Of a DNA stretch of 64,000 bases, positions 54,838-63,998 are shown in pieces. This stretch comes from Chamaesiphon sp041738715 (GTDB taxonomy: Bacteria; Cyanobacteriota; Cyanobacteriia; Cyanobacteriales; Chamaesiphonaceae). The notes under the pieces are model-generated. The model had not been told where the DNA came from. It saw only the letters and a list, made by a program, of their open reading frames with translations, and searched no databases. The DNA is taken from contig JBGSPI010000052.1 of the NCBI GenBank assembly GCA_041738715.1, positions 34,843 to 98,842 on the forward strand, written 5' to 3'. Positions within the stretch are counted from its first letter, which is position 1; each line of letters opens with the position of its first letter. Both the position numbers and the translations under genes were made by a program.

Positions 54838-55911
54838 TCAAACTTCTCCAGCGACAGATTTCAGCAGTTCGACCAGCTTTGGTGCTGTTACCTCTAAGGA
54901 GTATCGATTATCCACAGTAGTGCGACCATTTTTGCCCATTTGTTCTTGTAATTCTCGATGATCTCTTAATTTGACTAAAGCATCAATCCATTCCTGGTGG
55001 GTTGATGCTAGAAAACCATTCACTCCATTTTCCACGATGTTGGTGTTCACCCCTACTGGAGAAGCAATTACTGCCTTAGAACAAGCCATATACTGAATTA
55101 ACTTAAATCCACATTTTCCTCTACTCCATGGGGTATTATCTAGAGGCATAATCCCGACATCTATTTGACTTAAATCATTAACTTCTGTTGCTTCTGACCA
55201 TTTTTTTATTTCTAAATCTATACCGCCGATCTGAAAGTATTTTGCGCCAATCGCTACTAATCTTGCTTGATGATTAGCACAGATATTTTGAAATACTGGG
55301 GCAAGAGACTCTAAATAACGAGTAGTACTTGGAGACCCAATCCAACCGATCGTAAAATGATGATTTTGGACTTTCTGTTCGATCGGGTATTTAGCTAAAT
55401 CGACGACTGTAGGTAATATTTCTACTCTTGATGCACCTGCTTGAATAGCTCTTTCAGCTAAATAGAGATTACCACAGATAACTAGAGCAGACTGTTTCAT
55501 GAGTAGATCTATTTTTCGACTCAAGAGGCTTTGAATCCAAGGATTAGATTGCAAATCATAGCTGTGAAATGTAGCATCATCATAGTCTAGAACATAGGGA
55601 ATATTAGATCTCAATAAAAGTGATTCTAATTGGTAAGGTATCCAAGGTAATAGCTCTTTTTCAATAAAAATAAGATAATAGTTTTTTTGATTGAATCTTA
55701 TTAATTTCCAAATGCGTCGCAGATAGCTAGATATAATAGAAATATACTGTTTATTTCCATACTTAGCTAAATTTTCAACGTATCTGTCATCGAACAAGGA
55801 TTCAATGCTGATATCGATATCTTGCTCCTTAAAAAATCTGGCATACTGATAAAACCGATATCGACTACTAGATCCTTGGTAGCCATGCCTTGTTAGCATC
55901 AAAATTTTCAT
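54838..55911 (-). CDS. Glycosyltransferase (GT4-like)
   Basis: 357 residues. It starts MKILMLTRHGYQGSSSRYRF; the donor half has FTIGWIGSPSTTRYLESLAP and a C-terminal CGFKLIQYMACSKAVIASPV motif in place of the classic EX7E. AT-rich compared with the flanking housekeeping genes. Its ATG overlaps the stop of the polymerase gene by four bases. Sugar and acceptor unknown. Confidence 0.85.
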   Translation of the reverse strand: MKILMLTRHGYQGSSSRYRFYQYARFFKEQDIDISIESLFDDRYVENLAKYGNKQYISIISSYLRRIWKLIRFNQKNYYLIFIEKELLPWIPYQLESLLLRSNIPYVLDYDDATFHSYDLQSNPWIQSLLSRKIDLLMKQSALVICGNLYLAERAIQAGASRVEILPTVVDLAKYPIEQKVQNHHFTIGWIGSPSTTRYLESLAPVFQNICANHQARLVAIGAKYFQIGGIDLEIKKWSEATEVNDLSQIDVGIMPLDNTPWSRGKCGFKLIQYMACSKAVIASPVGVNTNIVENGVNGFLASTHQEWIDALVKLRDHRELQEQMGKNGRTTVDNRYSLEVTAPKLVELLKSVAGEV

Positions 55912-57149
55912 TGATTAAACCGCCGTGACGAATTATTAATATAAGCATCGATCGCCAGAAAAACAAATAGATAGTATAAATTAGAAGATAGATTATATTG
56001 ATAGGCGTAAAATGAGATAAACAATAAATAAGCCCAGATAGAGTAAAATATACTGAAGACATTTTCTTCTCTCATTTTACGAAAAAGAATATGTGATATA
56101 ACACCCGATATTATCACAAAAATTAGTAACCCCGTGCTGCCAAAATCCAAATAAGGATCTCTCATAAACGTAAAAACATTAAATTCAGTAAAATCATTAG
56201 GCAGATGTTGTTCTGGAATCGGAGCAGTTATGGCGAATCCAAATGCATTAAAGATTCTGACAATCGGATCGAACATAAAAATACCATAAGTCTTTACAGG
56301 TACATCTAAACACCATTTATCAAAGCTGATAATTGGATACATCAAATAAGAAGTAAAAACAGATCCATATTCATCTGATTCGAGTCTGTTTGTTGCTAAT
56401 GACAGAAAATACATAAATCCAGTAGTGAGCGATCCCAATAAAAAAACTAAGGATTTAGAATTATTTTTCCTTTTGATAATTCGATCATCGTAAGTACTAT
56501 AAAAACAGACAATTATAGTTAAAATATAAAAAATTACAGTTGTTCTTGCGCCACTAAACAAAGAACTTATCAGCAGGAATATAATCTTGATGAGAGTATC
56601 TTGCGAAATTCTTTTTTCGTTTTTTATTCGTAATAACACTCCAATATGACCGAAAGTAAACAGAGCCGAACAAATGCTAACTAATATATTCTTAGTTTCT
56701 GAGTAAACACCTATACTTCTAATCTCAACAAAATTATCTAAAGAAGTAAAAGAAATACCTTGTTGTATCAAGAAAAATATGTTAAGAGGAATTGCTATGT
56801 ATAATAATTTAACTAGGAAATCAGAGATTTTTTTAATTGTGGCGGTATCTAATATCTTTTGCTTATAGGTGATAATGGCAAGTGTATTTCTCGCTCCGAG
56901 AGAATATATTGCATTGCTTGTCATGAAGCCAATAATAAATAATATTATTGAAGATAATATTGCAAAATTCGTTTCTGAGTGCAAGACATGAGAATCTCCG
57001 ATCAAGAAAAAATAAAGTATATATTGAATACTTAAGGGGAAAACAAACAAAAAAAGTGGATTTAGAAAGAATTTTATTTTAACACTGTAGAGAACAACTT
57101 GAACTGCCAAGCCGATGATAATAACTAACGTCGTAAATGTATTTAGCAT
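55908..57149 (-). CDS. Oligosaccharide repeat-unit polymerase (Wzy-like)
   Basis: 413 residues with about ten hydrophobic segments (for example LVIIIGLAVQVVLYSVKI, LFLFVFPLSIQYILYFF, IIVCFYSTYDD). A large loop around residues 255-320 includes AFGFAITAPIPEQHLPNDF. No conserved catalytic motif is expected in Wzy proteins, so the call rests on topology, length and position among glycosyltransferases. It would link lipid-carried repeat units in the periplasm. Very AT-rich. Confidence 0.8.
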   Translation of the reverse strand: MLNTFTTLVIIIGLAVQVVLYSVKIKFFLNPLFLFVFPLSIQYILYFFLIGDSHVLHSETNFAILSSIILFIIGFMTSNAIYSLGARNTLAIITYKQKILDTATIKKISDFLVKLLYIAIPLNIFFLIQQGISFTSLDNFVEIRSIGVYSETKNILVSICSALFTFGHIGVLLRIKNEKRISQDTLIKIIFLLISSLFSGARTTVIFYILTIIVCFYSTYDDRIIKRKNNSKSLVFLLGSLTTGFMYFLSLATNRLESDEYGSVFTSYLMYPIISFDKWCLDVPVKTYGIFMFDPIVRIFNAFGFAITAPIPEQHLPNDFTEFNVFTFMRDPYLDFGSTGLLIFVIISGVISHILFRKMREENVFSIFYSIWAYLLFISFYAYQYNLSSNLYYLFVFLAIDAYINNSSRRFNQ

Positions 57150-57188
57150 TTTTATTCTTAATAGTCTTGTCTCTTAATAAATATGCTG

Positions 57189-58091
57189 TTATTTTGAGAA
57201 AGAAACTTTATTGCTTATTACTTTGACAAATCCATGACTAATGCCTAGAAATATATTTATTGTTTTTAACATTTTACGATCTTCAAACAGGATAATTTTT
57301 ACAAAATCATAAATAGAACTCTTGATATCATTCAATATCCATGGAAGATCGAAGTTGAAATAGTCAAAATACATAAGAATTTTGTTTCTATGCTTATAAA
57401 ATCTTCTAATTGGGCTATGATTAGTTACTTTGATAGTAGATCCCATCAATTTATATTCATGAGGAGAAATGCCTAGTGTGTGGGTGAGCAAGGCATTTCT
57501 TACTTCCATTATTTTAAATCCCGCTTTACGGCATCTTAATGAAAATTCGAAGTCTACATAATCAATAAAAAAATAGTCATTAAATAAACCAACTGTATTA
57601 AAAATATTGGTTCTGATCATACTACCGGAGGTAATAGCTGTCTTAACAAATGTATATTCTTCTTCATATTCTTTAGATGATGAAGAAATCACTTGATCGA
57701 ACATCAAATATCTTGGTGAAATAATAGCAACGGATTTATTATCTTTACACTTATCATAAGTATCCAACATAACTTGAATGTAATCTGGAGCAGCTAAACT
57801 ATCTTGATCGAAGGTTGCTAACCATTTATAGTTTCGTTCAGACGCATACCTAATTCCTTGATTTAGGGCAGTTGCAATCCCTAAATTATTCTGATTATAG
57901 ATAATATTTACATATTCTTCTCTACTCAAATCCTCCAATACTGTTAATGATTTTACGATTGATGATGCGTTATCAATGATCACTATTTCACTAACTTGAT
58001 GCCTGAGTAGTCTGACGTTACTAGCAATTTCACTGCCAGGATTATAACTTACGATAACTGCACAACAATTTTTGGTGAATTTGTTATTCAT
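57189..58091 (-). CDS. Family 2 glycosyltransferase (rhamnosyltransferase-like)
   Basis: 300 residues, GT-A fold. The N-terminus CCAVIVSYNPGSEIASNVRL, then VIIDNASS, NNLGIATALNQGIRYA, and the DxD-like WLATFDQDSLAAPDY. The C-terminal part (FFIDYVDFEFSLRCRKAGFK, HTLGISPHEYKL) resembles WbbL/RfbF-type rhamnosyltransferases. AT-rich. A 39-base gap precedes the polymerase gene. Confidence 0.9.
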   Translation of the reverse strand: MNNKFTKNCCAVIVSYNPGSEIASNVRLLRHQVSEIVIIDNASSIVKSLTVLEDLSREEYVNIIYNQNNLGIATALNQGIRYASERNYKWLATFDQDSLAAPDYIQVMLDTYDKCKDNKSVAIISPRYLMFDQVISSSSKEYEEEYTFVKTAITSGSMIRTNIFNTVGLFNDYFFIDYVDFEFSLRCRKAGFKIMEVRNALLTHTLGISPHEYKLMGSTIKVTNHSPIRRFYKHRNKILMYFDYFNFDLPWILNDIKSSIYDFVKIILFEDRKMLKTINIFLGISHGFVKVISNKVSFSK

Positions 58092-58314
58092 AATCGGTCA
58101 AAGTATATTTGCAAGCTTACTGACTTATGATTTACAGAAATGTTTGAATATTAGGACACCAATAAAACTATCGTACCCAAATAAAATGAGATAATTACTC
58201 TTGATTCATCTATTGATTCAATTAACCACATTTGAAGATATATAAACACAAAAATTGAGGCTGCCATGGATAGCCCCAAGATCAATAGTCCAAACACTTC
58301 TGGACTCCTAAGTT

Positions 58315-58355
58315 CTGGTTGTTAAATGGGCAGAATCTCCATTTAACAACCAGAG
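58315..58355. terminator. Hairpin between the aminotransferase and GT2 genes
   Basis: Perfect 16-base arms TCTGGTTGTTAAATGG / CCATTTAACAACCAGA with a 9-base loop, 45 bases after the aminotransferase stop on the minus strand. No T-tract follows, so it may attenuate or protect the mRNA rather than end it. The remainder of 58092-58400 holds no gene. Confidence 0.55.
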
Positions 58356-58400
58356 TAGATAAAAATAATCCCGATCCTTTTCTATAATTGCTGCGTAGTA

Positions 58401-59672
58401 CTAATGGCTTAACTGTGGGCATAAATTATTGCGATAGCAGTTTTCCACTACTTTGATTACTCTGTACAGGTCTGATTCAGTTAAATTAGAACCAGAGGGT
58501 AGACATAGACCCCGATCGAATAGCCGTTCGGCAACTCCCCCGCCAATAGATTCACAATCGGCAAATACTGGTTGCAGATGCAATGGTTTCCAGACTGCAC
58601 GAGACTCGATATTTTGGGCTGCTAGAGCCAATCTAACTGCTTCTCGATCGACTCCAAATTTGTGCGGATCGATAGTTAAACAAGTCAACCAGCGGGTGCT
58701 AGTGCCATAGTCAGCTTCTGGCATAAACTCAATCCCTGGTAAGTCACCTAGAGCTTGTTGATAAATCTGAAAATTTAGCTGTCTTTGAGCTACTCTCTCT
58801 GCTAATACCTGTAATTGTCCGCGACCAATTCCAGCTAAGACATTACTGAGTTGATAGTTATAACCAATAGTTGAGTGCTGGTAATGGGGCGCATCATCTT
58901 TAGCTTGTGATGCTAAAAATTTGGCTTTGGTGATTAAGTTGCGATCGTTAGATACCAACATTCCGCCACCAGAAGTAGTGATAATTTTATTCCCGTTAAA
59001 AGAATAGATCCCCATTCTGCCAAAAGTACCTGGAGTCCTACCTTTATAAGTAGCACCTAATGCCTCGGCAGCATCTTCGATCAGGGGCACTTCGTAGCGA
59101 TCGCAAGCCGCCAAAATTGGATCGATATCAGCACTTTGTCCGTACAGATGAGCTACTACTACAGCCTTGGGCAGTTTGCCAATTTTGGCTCGTTTTGCTA
59201 AAGCTTTAGTTAACAACTGTGGATCTAGATTCCAAGACGTTACATCACTATCAATAAATACTGGTTTTGCGCCTAAATAAGTAATAGGGTTGGCGGAAGC
59301 TGTAAATGTTAACGTGGAACAAAATACCTCATCACCTGCCCCAACATCAGCCAGACGTAGTGCTAAGTGCAATGCTGCCGTACCCGAATTAACTGCGGCT
59401 GCACCACCAACTTTGACCGTTTGACAAAACTCTGATTCAAAGGCATTAACGTTGGGACCCACAGGGGCAATCCAATTGGTCAGAAAGGCATCTTTGACAA
59501 ATTCTAATTCACTCAATCCCATATGAGGACTGGAGAGAAAAACAGGCGGATAGCTAATTGCTGGAGTCTTAACTAAATTCTCTAGTTGATTGGGGCGATC
59601 GAGAACTGGCCGAGTAGTTTGGGTTCTGCGATATCTTGGCTGTAATTCAGTTGACTCTATCGCTGTTTTCAT
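58401..59672 (-). CDS. DegT/DnrJ/EryC1-family PLP aminotransferase
   Basis: 423 residues. Transfers an amino group from glutamate to a keto-sugar nucleotide. The PLP lysine is Lys229 in SFNGNKIITTSGGG; other motifs are VNSGTAALHLALRLA, IEDAAEALGATYKGR and CLPSGSNLTESDLYRVI. PglE-like: with the PglD and PglC homologues downstream it would make a 4-amino-4,6-dideoxy sugar nucleotide. The required 4,6-dehydratase (PglF type) is not in this window. It is first in the minus-strand cluster. Confidence 0.93.
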   Translation of the reverse strand: MKTAIESTELQPRYRRTQTTRPVLDRPNQLENLVKTPAISYPPVFLSSPHMGLSELEFVKDAFLTNWIAPVGPNVNAFESEFCQTVKVGGAAAVNSGTAALHLALRLADVGAGDEVFCSTLTFTASANPITYLGAKPVFIDSDVTSWNLDPQLLTKALAKRAKIGKLPKAVVVAHLYGQSADIDPILAACDRYEVPLIEDAAEALGATYKGRTPGTFGRMGIYSFNGNKIITTSGGGMLVSNDRNLITKAKFLASQAKDDAPHYQHSTIGYNYQLSNVLAGIGRGQLQVLAERVAQRQLNFQIYQQALGDLPGIEFMPEADYGTSTRWLTCLTIDPHKFGVDREAVRLALAAQNIESRAVWKPLHLQPVFADCESIGGGVAERLFDRGLCLPSGSNLTESDLYRVIKVVENCYRNNLCPQLSH

Positions 59673-60079
59673 CTTTTAAAAATATTTGTTTAATATTTTA
59701 AATACCAAGGTATTAAACTGACTAACGAGAATAACTAGAAAGTGTCATTTTTTACTCTAATTCAGACATTTAACACTTAATTTAGCAGGTTGTTCAACCA
59801 CGAGTTTTTCGGACAATTGCTAGGGTGTATTGAATTTGTAGATAGTATTTAACAATTATGCTATCAGTCGCAAAGATATTTGTAATCAGCACAATGTCTA
59901 GTTCGCAAATTCTTGCAATTTGAGCATAATCAGCATAATGTCTTGTTTTTTATTGGCATTAATATGCTTCGTAGCGCAAAAAACAATTTTTTCGCCTTTT
60001 ACGCTGCAAAAAGCCCTGAAATGGCGTAGATGAGTCAAGCCATTTCAGGGCTTCTTGTGGATGTATCTAATTACTTGAC
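59673..60079. other. Intergenic region: cluster promoter side and terminator
   Basis: 407 bases. The left part is AT-rich and should contain the promoter of the glycan cluster, with repeated 'cagcataatgtct' stretches (about 59888 and 59930) that could bind a regulator. The right part holds the terminator of the small secreted protein. No gene seen. Confidence 0.45.
60011..60053 (-). terminator. Rho-independent terminator of the small secreted-protein gene
   Basis: Perfect 15-base arms AAGCCCTGAAATGGC / GCCATTTCAGGGCTT with a 13-base loop, followed on the minus strand by a T-run. It lies 27 bases after the stop of the gene at 60080. Confidence 0.88.
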
Positions 60080-60463
60080 TTATTGACTAATAGTTAGGGC
60101 TGAATTGCCTTCGATCGAATTGCCACCTAAAATGGTTACGCCTTGACTATGATTGCGCGGAGACTCAGCACCCATAAGTTGGACACTCGCACCATTGGTA
60201 CTCAATCCTTCCATCAAAATGCTGCCAGCACTGGCTCCAGCATGGCCACTAGTCGAAAATTCGCTAGCAGTGGTAATGGCAAAAGCGTTCTGTCTGCCGA
60301 TCGCGATCGCCGAGGAGGCGGTATCAATGGTGTTACATTTACCGAAGTTGATCGAGATACTGGCGGCAATGCTGTCGCCACTGGCTTGAGCGGGAATATT
60401 GAAACCACAGATTGCGGAGCTAATCGCGATCGTCATCGCTGAGATAGTAGTTATTTTTTTCAC
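60080..60463 (-). CDS. Small secreted Ala/Ser/Gly-rich protein
   Basis: 127 residues, function unknown. A clear signal peptide (MKKITTISAMTIAISSAICG, cleavage near AQA-S, residue 28). The mature part is rich in Ala, Ser, Gly and Ile, with short repeats of beta-prone sequence (SSAIAIGRQNAFAITTAS) and one Cys. It might be a filament- or amyloid-like surface protein, but this is guesswork. It has its own strong terminator. Confidence 0.75.
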   Translation of the reverse strand: MKKITTISAMTIAISSAICGFNIPAQASGDSIAASISINFGKCNTIDTASSAIAIGRQNAFAITTASEFSTSGHAGASAGSILMEGLSTNGASVQLMGAESPRNHSQGVTILGGNSIEGNSALTISQ

Positions 60464-60796
60464 AATTTACCTGTTTTTGATTTTTTGGGAGTTCAGTTGA
60501 GCAGAGTTCGGAAACTGTTCTCTATACACCTGAAATAGTTTGGCTCGACCGCTTTTATGCACGAGCACAGCACCACACGGCGATGTTCAGCCAAAGATCT
60601 GAGCAGGTGTGCTATGAACCCCCATTTTTGGCATAATTTCAAATTAAAATAAAGTTTCGATCCGCTAAACAGCCTAGCCTGGTAGTATTTAGTAGATGTT
60701 GGTCAGTAGTCAAATATTTAACAACTGCGTCAATACTGTGAGTAGATAGACAGCAACAATCTCATTCTCTTGATTGATACCCGATCGAGACCCTGA
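60464..60796. other. Intergenic region, nothing recognised
   Basis: 333 bases between divergent genes (small secreted protein on the minus strand, pcyA on the plus strand). Must contain both promoters; I see no repeat, stem or small gene. Confidence 0.4.
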
Positions 60797-61555
60797 ATGT
60801 CACAATTTGGATCGGCTTTGAACATGATGGAAACCAACACCCAGACACTGCGATCGCGCCAACATATCCTAATTCAACGTCTTGCTAATGCGATCGAGAC
60901 GCTTTGGGTACAATACCTAGATCTCTCACCTTATCCTCTTCCAGATGAACTGGGATATGTTGAGGGAAAATTGGAAGGGGAAAAACTAGTCATCGAAAAT
61001 AAGTGCTATCAAACGCCACAATTTCGGAAACTACATCTCGAACTTGCTCAGGTAGGCAAGAATTTGGATATTCTCCATTGTGTGATGTTTCCCTATCCAG
61101 AATATGCACTACCGATGTTTGGTACGGATATCGTCGCTGGGAGGGGACAAATTAGTGCGGCGATCGCTGATTTGTCACCGCTTAATGCCCGACGGATATT
61201 ACAGGACAATTATCGCTTGCCGCTTCAACAATTGCCTAGCTACCCCTTCAGTCAACCCCGCGAATTACCTGCTTGGGCAGATATCTTCTCAGAATTCTGC
61301 TTCTTTGTTCGTCCAACGACACCAGCGGAAGAGCAATGGTTTCTCGATCGAGTAGTGGGGATGTTAACAATTCACTGTCAGCAAGCGGTTCAAGCTGTTC
61401 CTGTCAGTAGCAACGAACGGGCTGAAATTCTGACGGCACAAAACTACTATTCCACTAAACAGCAACAAAACGACAAAACGCGCCGCGTACTCGAAAAAGC
61501 CTTTGGCACGGAGTGGGCAGAAATTTATATGACAACGGTGTTGTTTGATAGTTAG
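60797..61555 (+). CDS. pcyA: Phycocyanobilin:ferredoxin oxidoreductase
   Basis: Reduces biliverdin IX-alpha by four electrons from ferredoxin to phycocyanobilin, the pigment of phycobilisomes and phytochromes. 252 residues. The core YVEGKLEGEKLVIENKCYQT, LDILHCVMFPYPEYALPMFG and DIVAG contains the equivalents of the catalytic His88 and Asp105 (here His94 and Asp111). The C-terminus NDKTRRVLEKAFGTEWAEIY is diagnostic. The first ATG is at 60797; a later ATG at 60824 is possible. Confidence 0.97.
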   Translation: MSQFGSALNMMETNTQTLRSRQHILIQRLANAIETLWVQYLDLSPYPLPDELGYVEGKLEGEKLVIENKCYQTPQFRKLHLELAQVGKNLDILHCVMFPYPEYALPMFGTDIVAGRGQISAAIADLSPLNARRILQDNYRLPLQQLPSYPFSQPRELPAWADIFSEFCFFVRPTTPAEEQWFLDRVVGMLTIHCQQAVQAVPVSSNERAEILTAQNYYSTKQQQNDKTRRVLEKAFGTEWAEIYMTTVLFDS

Positions 61556-61671
61556 AGGGTAGAGGGTAGTGTCGGTTGGTACCGATAACTTAATGCTCAT
61601 CGTGATAACCGGCTAAATCCTAGTCGGCAGTTGGTATATAATTACTAAACTATCTAACTGCAAAATTCCTG

Positions 61672-62973
61672 ATGAAAATCTTACACTTATCTGATATTCA
61701 TATGGGTGGTGGTTTTGCTCATGGTCGGATTGACCCAGATACAGGACACAATACTCGATTGCAAGATTTTGTTAATTCTCTAGCACGAGCGATCGATCGA
61801 GCATTATCAGAACCAGTTGATTTGGTCTTATTTGGTGGTGATGCCTTTCCTGATGCTACCCCAGCACCTTATATTCAACAGGCTTTTGCCGAGCAATTTC
61901 ATCGCCTCGTCGTCGCCCAAATCCCGACAGTTTTACTAGTTGGCAATCATGATCGACATGCCCAGGGTCAAGGTGGAGCCAGCTTATCGATTTATCGTTC
62001 GTTAGGCGTACCAGGGGTAATTGTCGGCGATACAATTACAACTCACCAGATTAGTACTCGTAGCGGTGAGATTCAAATTCTCACATTGCCGTGGATCGAC
62101 AGATCGACTTTGCTGACACGGGAAGGCACCGAAAATATGTCGGTCCCAGAAGTCAATCAACTATTACTCTCGAAACTCCAACCGGCGATCGAAGGGGAAG
62201 TGCGCCAATTAAATCCAGCTTTGCCAACGATCGTCTTAGCTCATCTCATGGCTGATAATGCGACTCTAGGAGCCGAAAAACTTTTAGCGGTAGGGAGAGG
62301 TTTTACCATTCCCCTATCCTTCCTGACCCGTCCTTGCTTTGACTACGTAGCATTAGGACATGTTCACCGCCATCAGAATCTCAATAAAACGAATGACCCG
62401 GCAGTAGTTTATCCTGGGAGTATCGAACGGGTAGACTTCAGCGAAGAGAAGGAAGAAAAGGGATATGTACTAGTCACAATTATCCCCAGCGAAGGCTCCA
62501 GCAGTCGAAATTTTGAGACTAGCTGGGAGTTTTGCCCGTTGCCTGTGCGGACATTCCGCACGATTAAGATTGATGTATCTAACCGCGAACAGCCTCAACC
62601 AGCCATTATTGAAGCAATCGATCGAGTTGACATAGCTGACGCAGTAGTCCGACTCATTTATCAAATAAATTCTAATCAGGTTGAATTAATTCAACTGGCG
62701 ACAATCCACGAAGCATTGAGTGCCGCCCATCACTACACCATTCAAGCAGAATTAGTCAGTCAACTGAGTCAACCACGATTACCGGAACTCGGTTGTAGTG
62801 TAGGCGATCCGATGGTGGCATTATCTACTTATCTGGATAATCGTTCAGATCTCAAAGATATTGCCACGGCAATGCTTGATGCCGCCAGTGAGTTATTGGC
62901 CAGCGATCGAAATATCATCGATCTAGAAGTGACCATTGACATCCTCCCACCGCTAATCGGAGTACCGATATAG
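61672..62973 (+). CDS. sbcD: SbcD/Mre11-type DNA exonuclease
   Basis: 433 residues. Calcineurin-type metallophosphoesterase with the five-part metal site: ILHLSDIHMGGGF, VLFGGDAFPD, VLLVGNHDRH, IVLAHLMAD and ALGHVHRHQ. The C-terminal third is a capping domain. SbcD works with the SbcC ATPase on hairpin and broken DNA ends; no sbcC follows here (the next gene is a convergent tnpB), so its partner is elsewhere. pcyA lies 116 bases upstream on the same strand. Confidence 0.92.
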   Translation: MKILHLSDIHMGGGFAHGRIDPDTGHNTRLQDFVNSLARAIDRALSEPVDLVLFGGDAFPDATPAPYIQQAFAEQFHRLVVAQIPTVLLVGNHDRHAQGQGGASLSIYRSLGVPGVIVGDTITTHQISTRSGEIQILTLPWIDRSTLLTREGTENMSVPEVNQLLLSKLQPAIEGEVRQLNPALPTIVLAHLMADNATLGAEKLLAVGRGFTIPLSFLTRPCFDYVALGHVHRHQNLNKTNDPAVVYPGSIERVDFSEEKEEKGYVLVTIIPSEGSSSRNFETSWEFCPLPVRTFRTIKIDVSNREQPQPAIIEAIDRVDIADAVVRLIYQINSNQVELIQLATIHEALSAAHHYTIQAELVSQLSQPRLPELGCSVGDPMVALSTYLDNRSDLKDIATAMLDAASELLASDRNIIDLEVTIDILPPLIGVPI

Positions 62974-62982
62974 CAGGGGATT

Positions 62983-63002
62983 CCCAAACATCGCTATTTG
63001 GG
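62983..63002. repeat. Short hairpin at the 3' end of the second tnpB
   Basis: CCCAAA / TTTGGG arms with an 8-base loop that includes the tnpB stop codon. A stem at this place could belong to the guide-RNA scaffold or right end of the element, as for the first tnpB. Confidence 0.4.
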
Positions 63003-63998
63003 TTTCTGCTTCTTTCCCTTTCGGGTTTCACGCAACTGCCCTTTAGAGGATTCTCTATCGGGTCTTACGTTCGCTCCACAGACTGACACGGCTAGCCCAG
63101 CCGCCAAAATATTCTTACTGGCGTTGATATCGCGGTCATGGTTCACCCGACATTTAGGACATTCCCACTCTCTGATATTCAATGGCAGTTTTTCAACAAT
63201 ATGCCCACAGTTCCCACACCTTTTAGAGCTAGGAAACCATCGGTCGATCTTAATCAGTTCTCGCCCATACCACTCGCATTTATAGGCGAGTTGTCGAATC
63301 AGTTCACCCCAACTAGCATCGCTAATGGCAAGGGCAAGCTGATGGTTCTTGACCATGTTTTTGATCGCCAAATCCTCAACTACGATCGTTTGATTTTCGC
63401 GAACCAGTTGAGTTGTCAGCTTATGCAAAAAATCTGTGCGGGCATCGGTGATTTGCGCGTGGACTTTAGCCACTTGCAGCCGTGCCTTATTTCGATTGTT
63501 ACTTCCCTTTTGCTTTCGAGACAGTGCTTTTTGCACCCGTCTCAACTTGTTCCGAAGCTGCTTAAAGTGTTTGGGATTGGTAATCTTATCGCCGTTACTA
63601 GTGGCAATCAAACTAGTTATGCCAACGTCCAAACCAATCGATTTATCAACTTTTGGAAGTTGAGCAATATTAGTATCTACCAACAAGGATGCAAACCAGC
63701 GACCGCTAGCTTCCAACTTAATGGTGATAGTGGATGGCTCACAGCCTTCGGGCAAATCCCTACTCCAGCAAATAGCCAATGGTTCGATACATTTAGCCAG
63801 AAATACTTGCCCATCTTTCCATCGGAAAGCAGCTTTAGTGAATTCCGCACTACCGCCATTATGCTTTTTCTTAAAGTTAGGATATTTCGCCCGTCCAGCC
63901 CAAAAGTTAGTAAATGCCTTTTGCAGGTTTCTCAACCCTTGCTGGAGTGGTACAGAGCTAACGTCATTGAGAAAGTCAAGATCTTCTTGCTTTTTCCA
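62994..63998 (-). CDS. tnpB: TnpB-family nuclease of an IS605-type element (5' end outside window)
   Basis: At least 334 residues; the frame runs off the right edge, with WKKQEDLDFLNDVSSVPLQQ visible before the apparent internal start, so the gene begins beyond the window. RuvC residues are intact: Asp in SIGLDVGITSL, Glu in IVVEDLAIKNM, Asp in NHDRDINASKNI. The zinc ribbon is CGNCGH ... CPKC. It differs clearly from the tnpB at 30 kb, so two separate elements are present. Whether a tnpA accompanies it cannot be seen. Confidence 0.92.
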   Translation of the reverse strand, partial: WKKQEDLDFLNDVSSVPLQQGLRNLQKAFTNFWAGRAKYPNFKKKHNGGSAEFTKAAFRWKDGQVFLAKCIEPLAICWSRDLPEGCEPSTITIKLEASGRWFASLLVDTNIAQLPKVDKSIGLDVGITSLIATSNGDKITNPKHFKQLRNKLRRVQKALSRKQKGSNNRNKARLQVAKVHAQITDARTDFLHKLTTQLVRENQTIVVEDLAIKNMVKNHQLALAISDASWGELIRQLAYKCEWYGRELIKIDRWFPSSKRCGNCGHIVEKLPLNIREWECPKCRVNHDRDINASKNILAAGLAVSVCGANVRPDRESSKGQLRETRKGKKQKPK

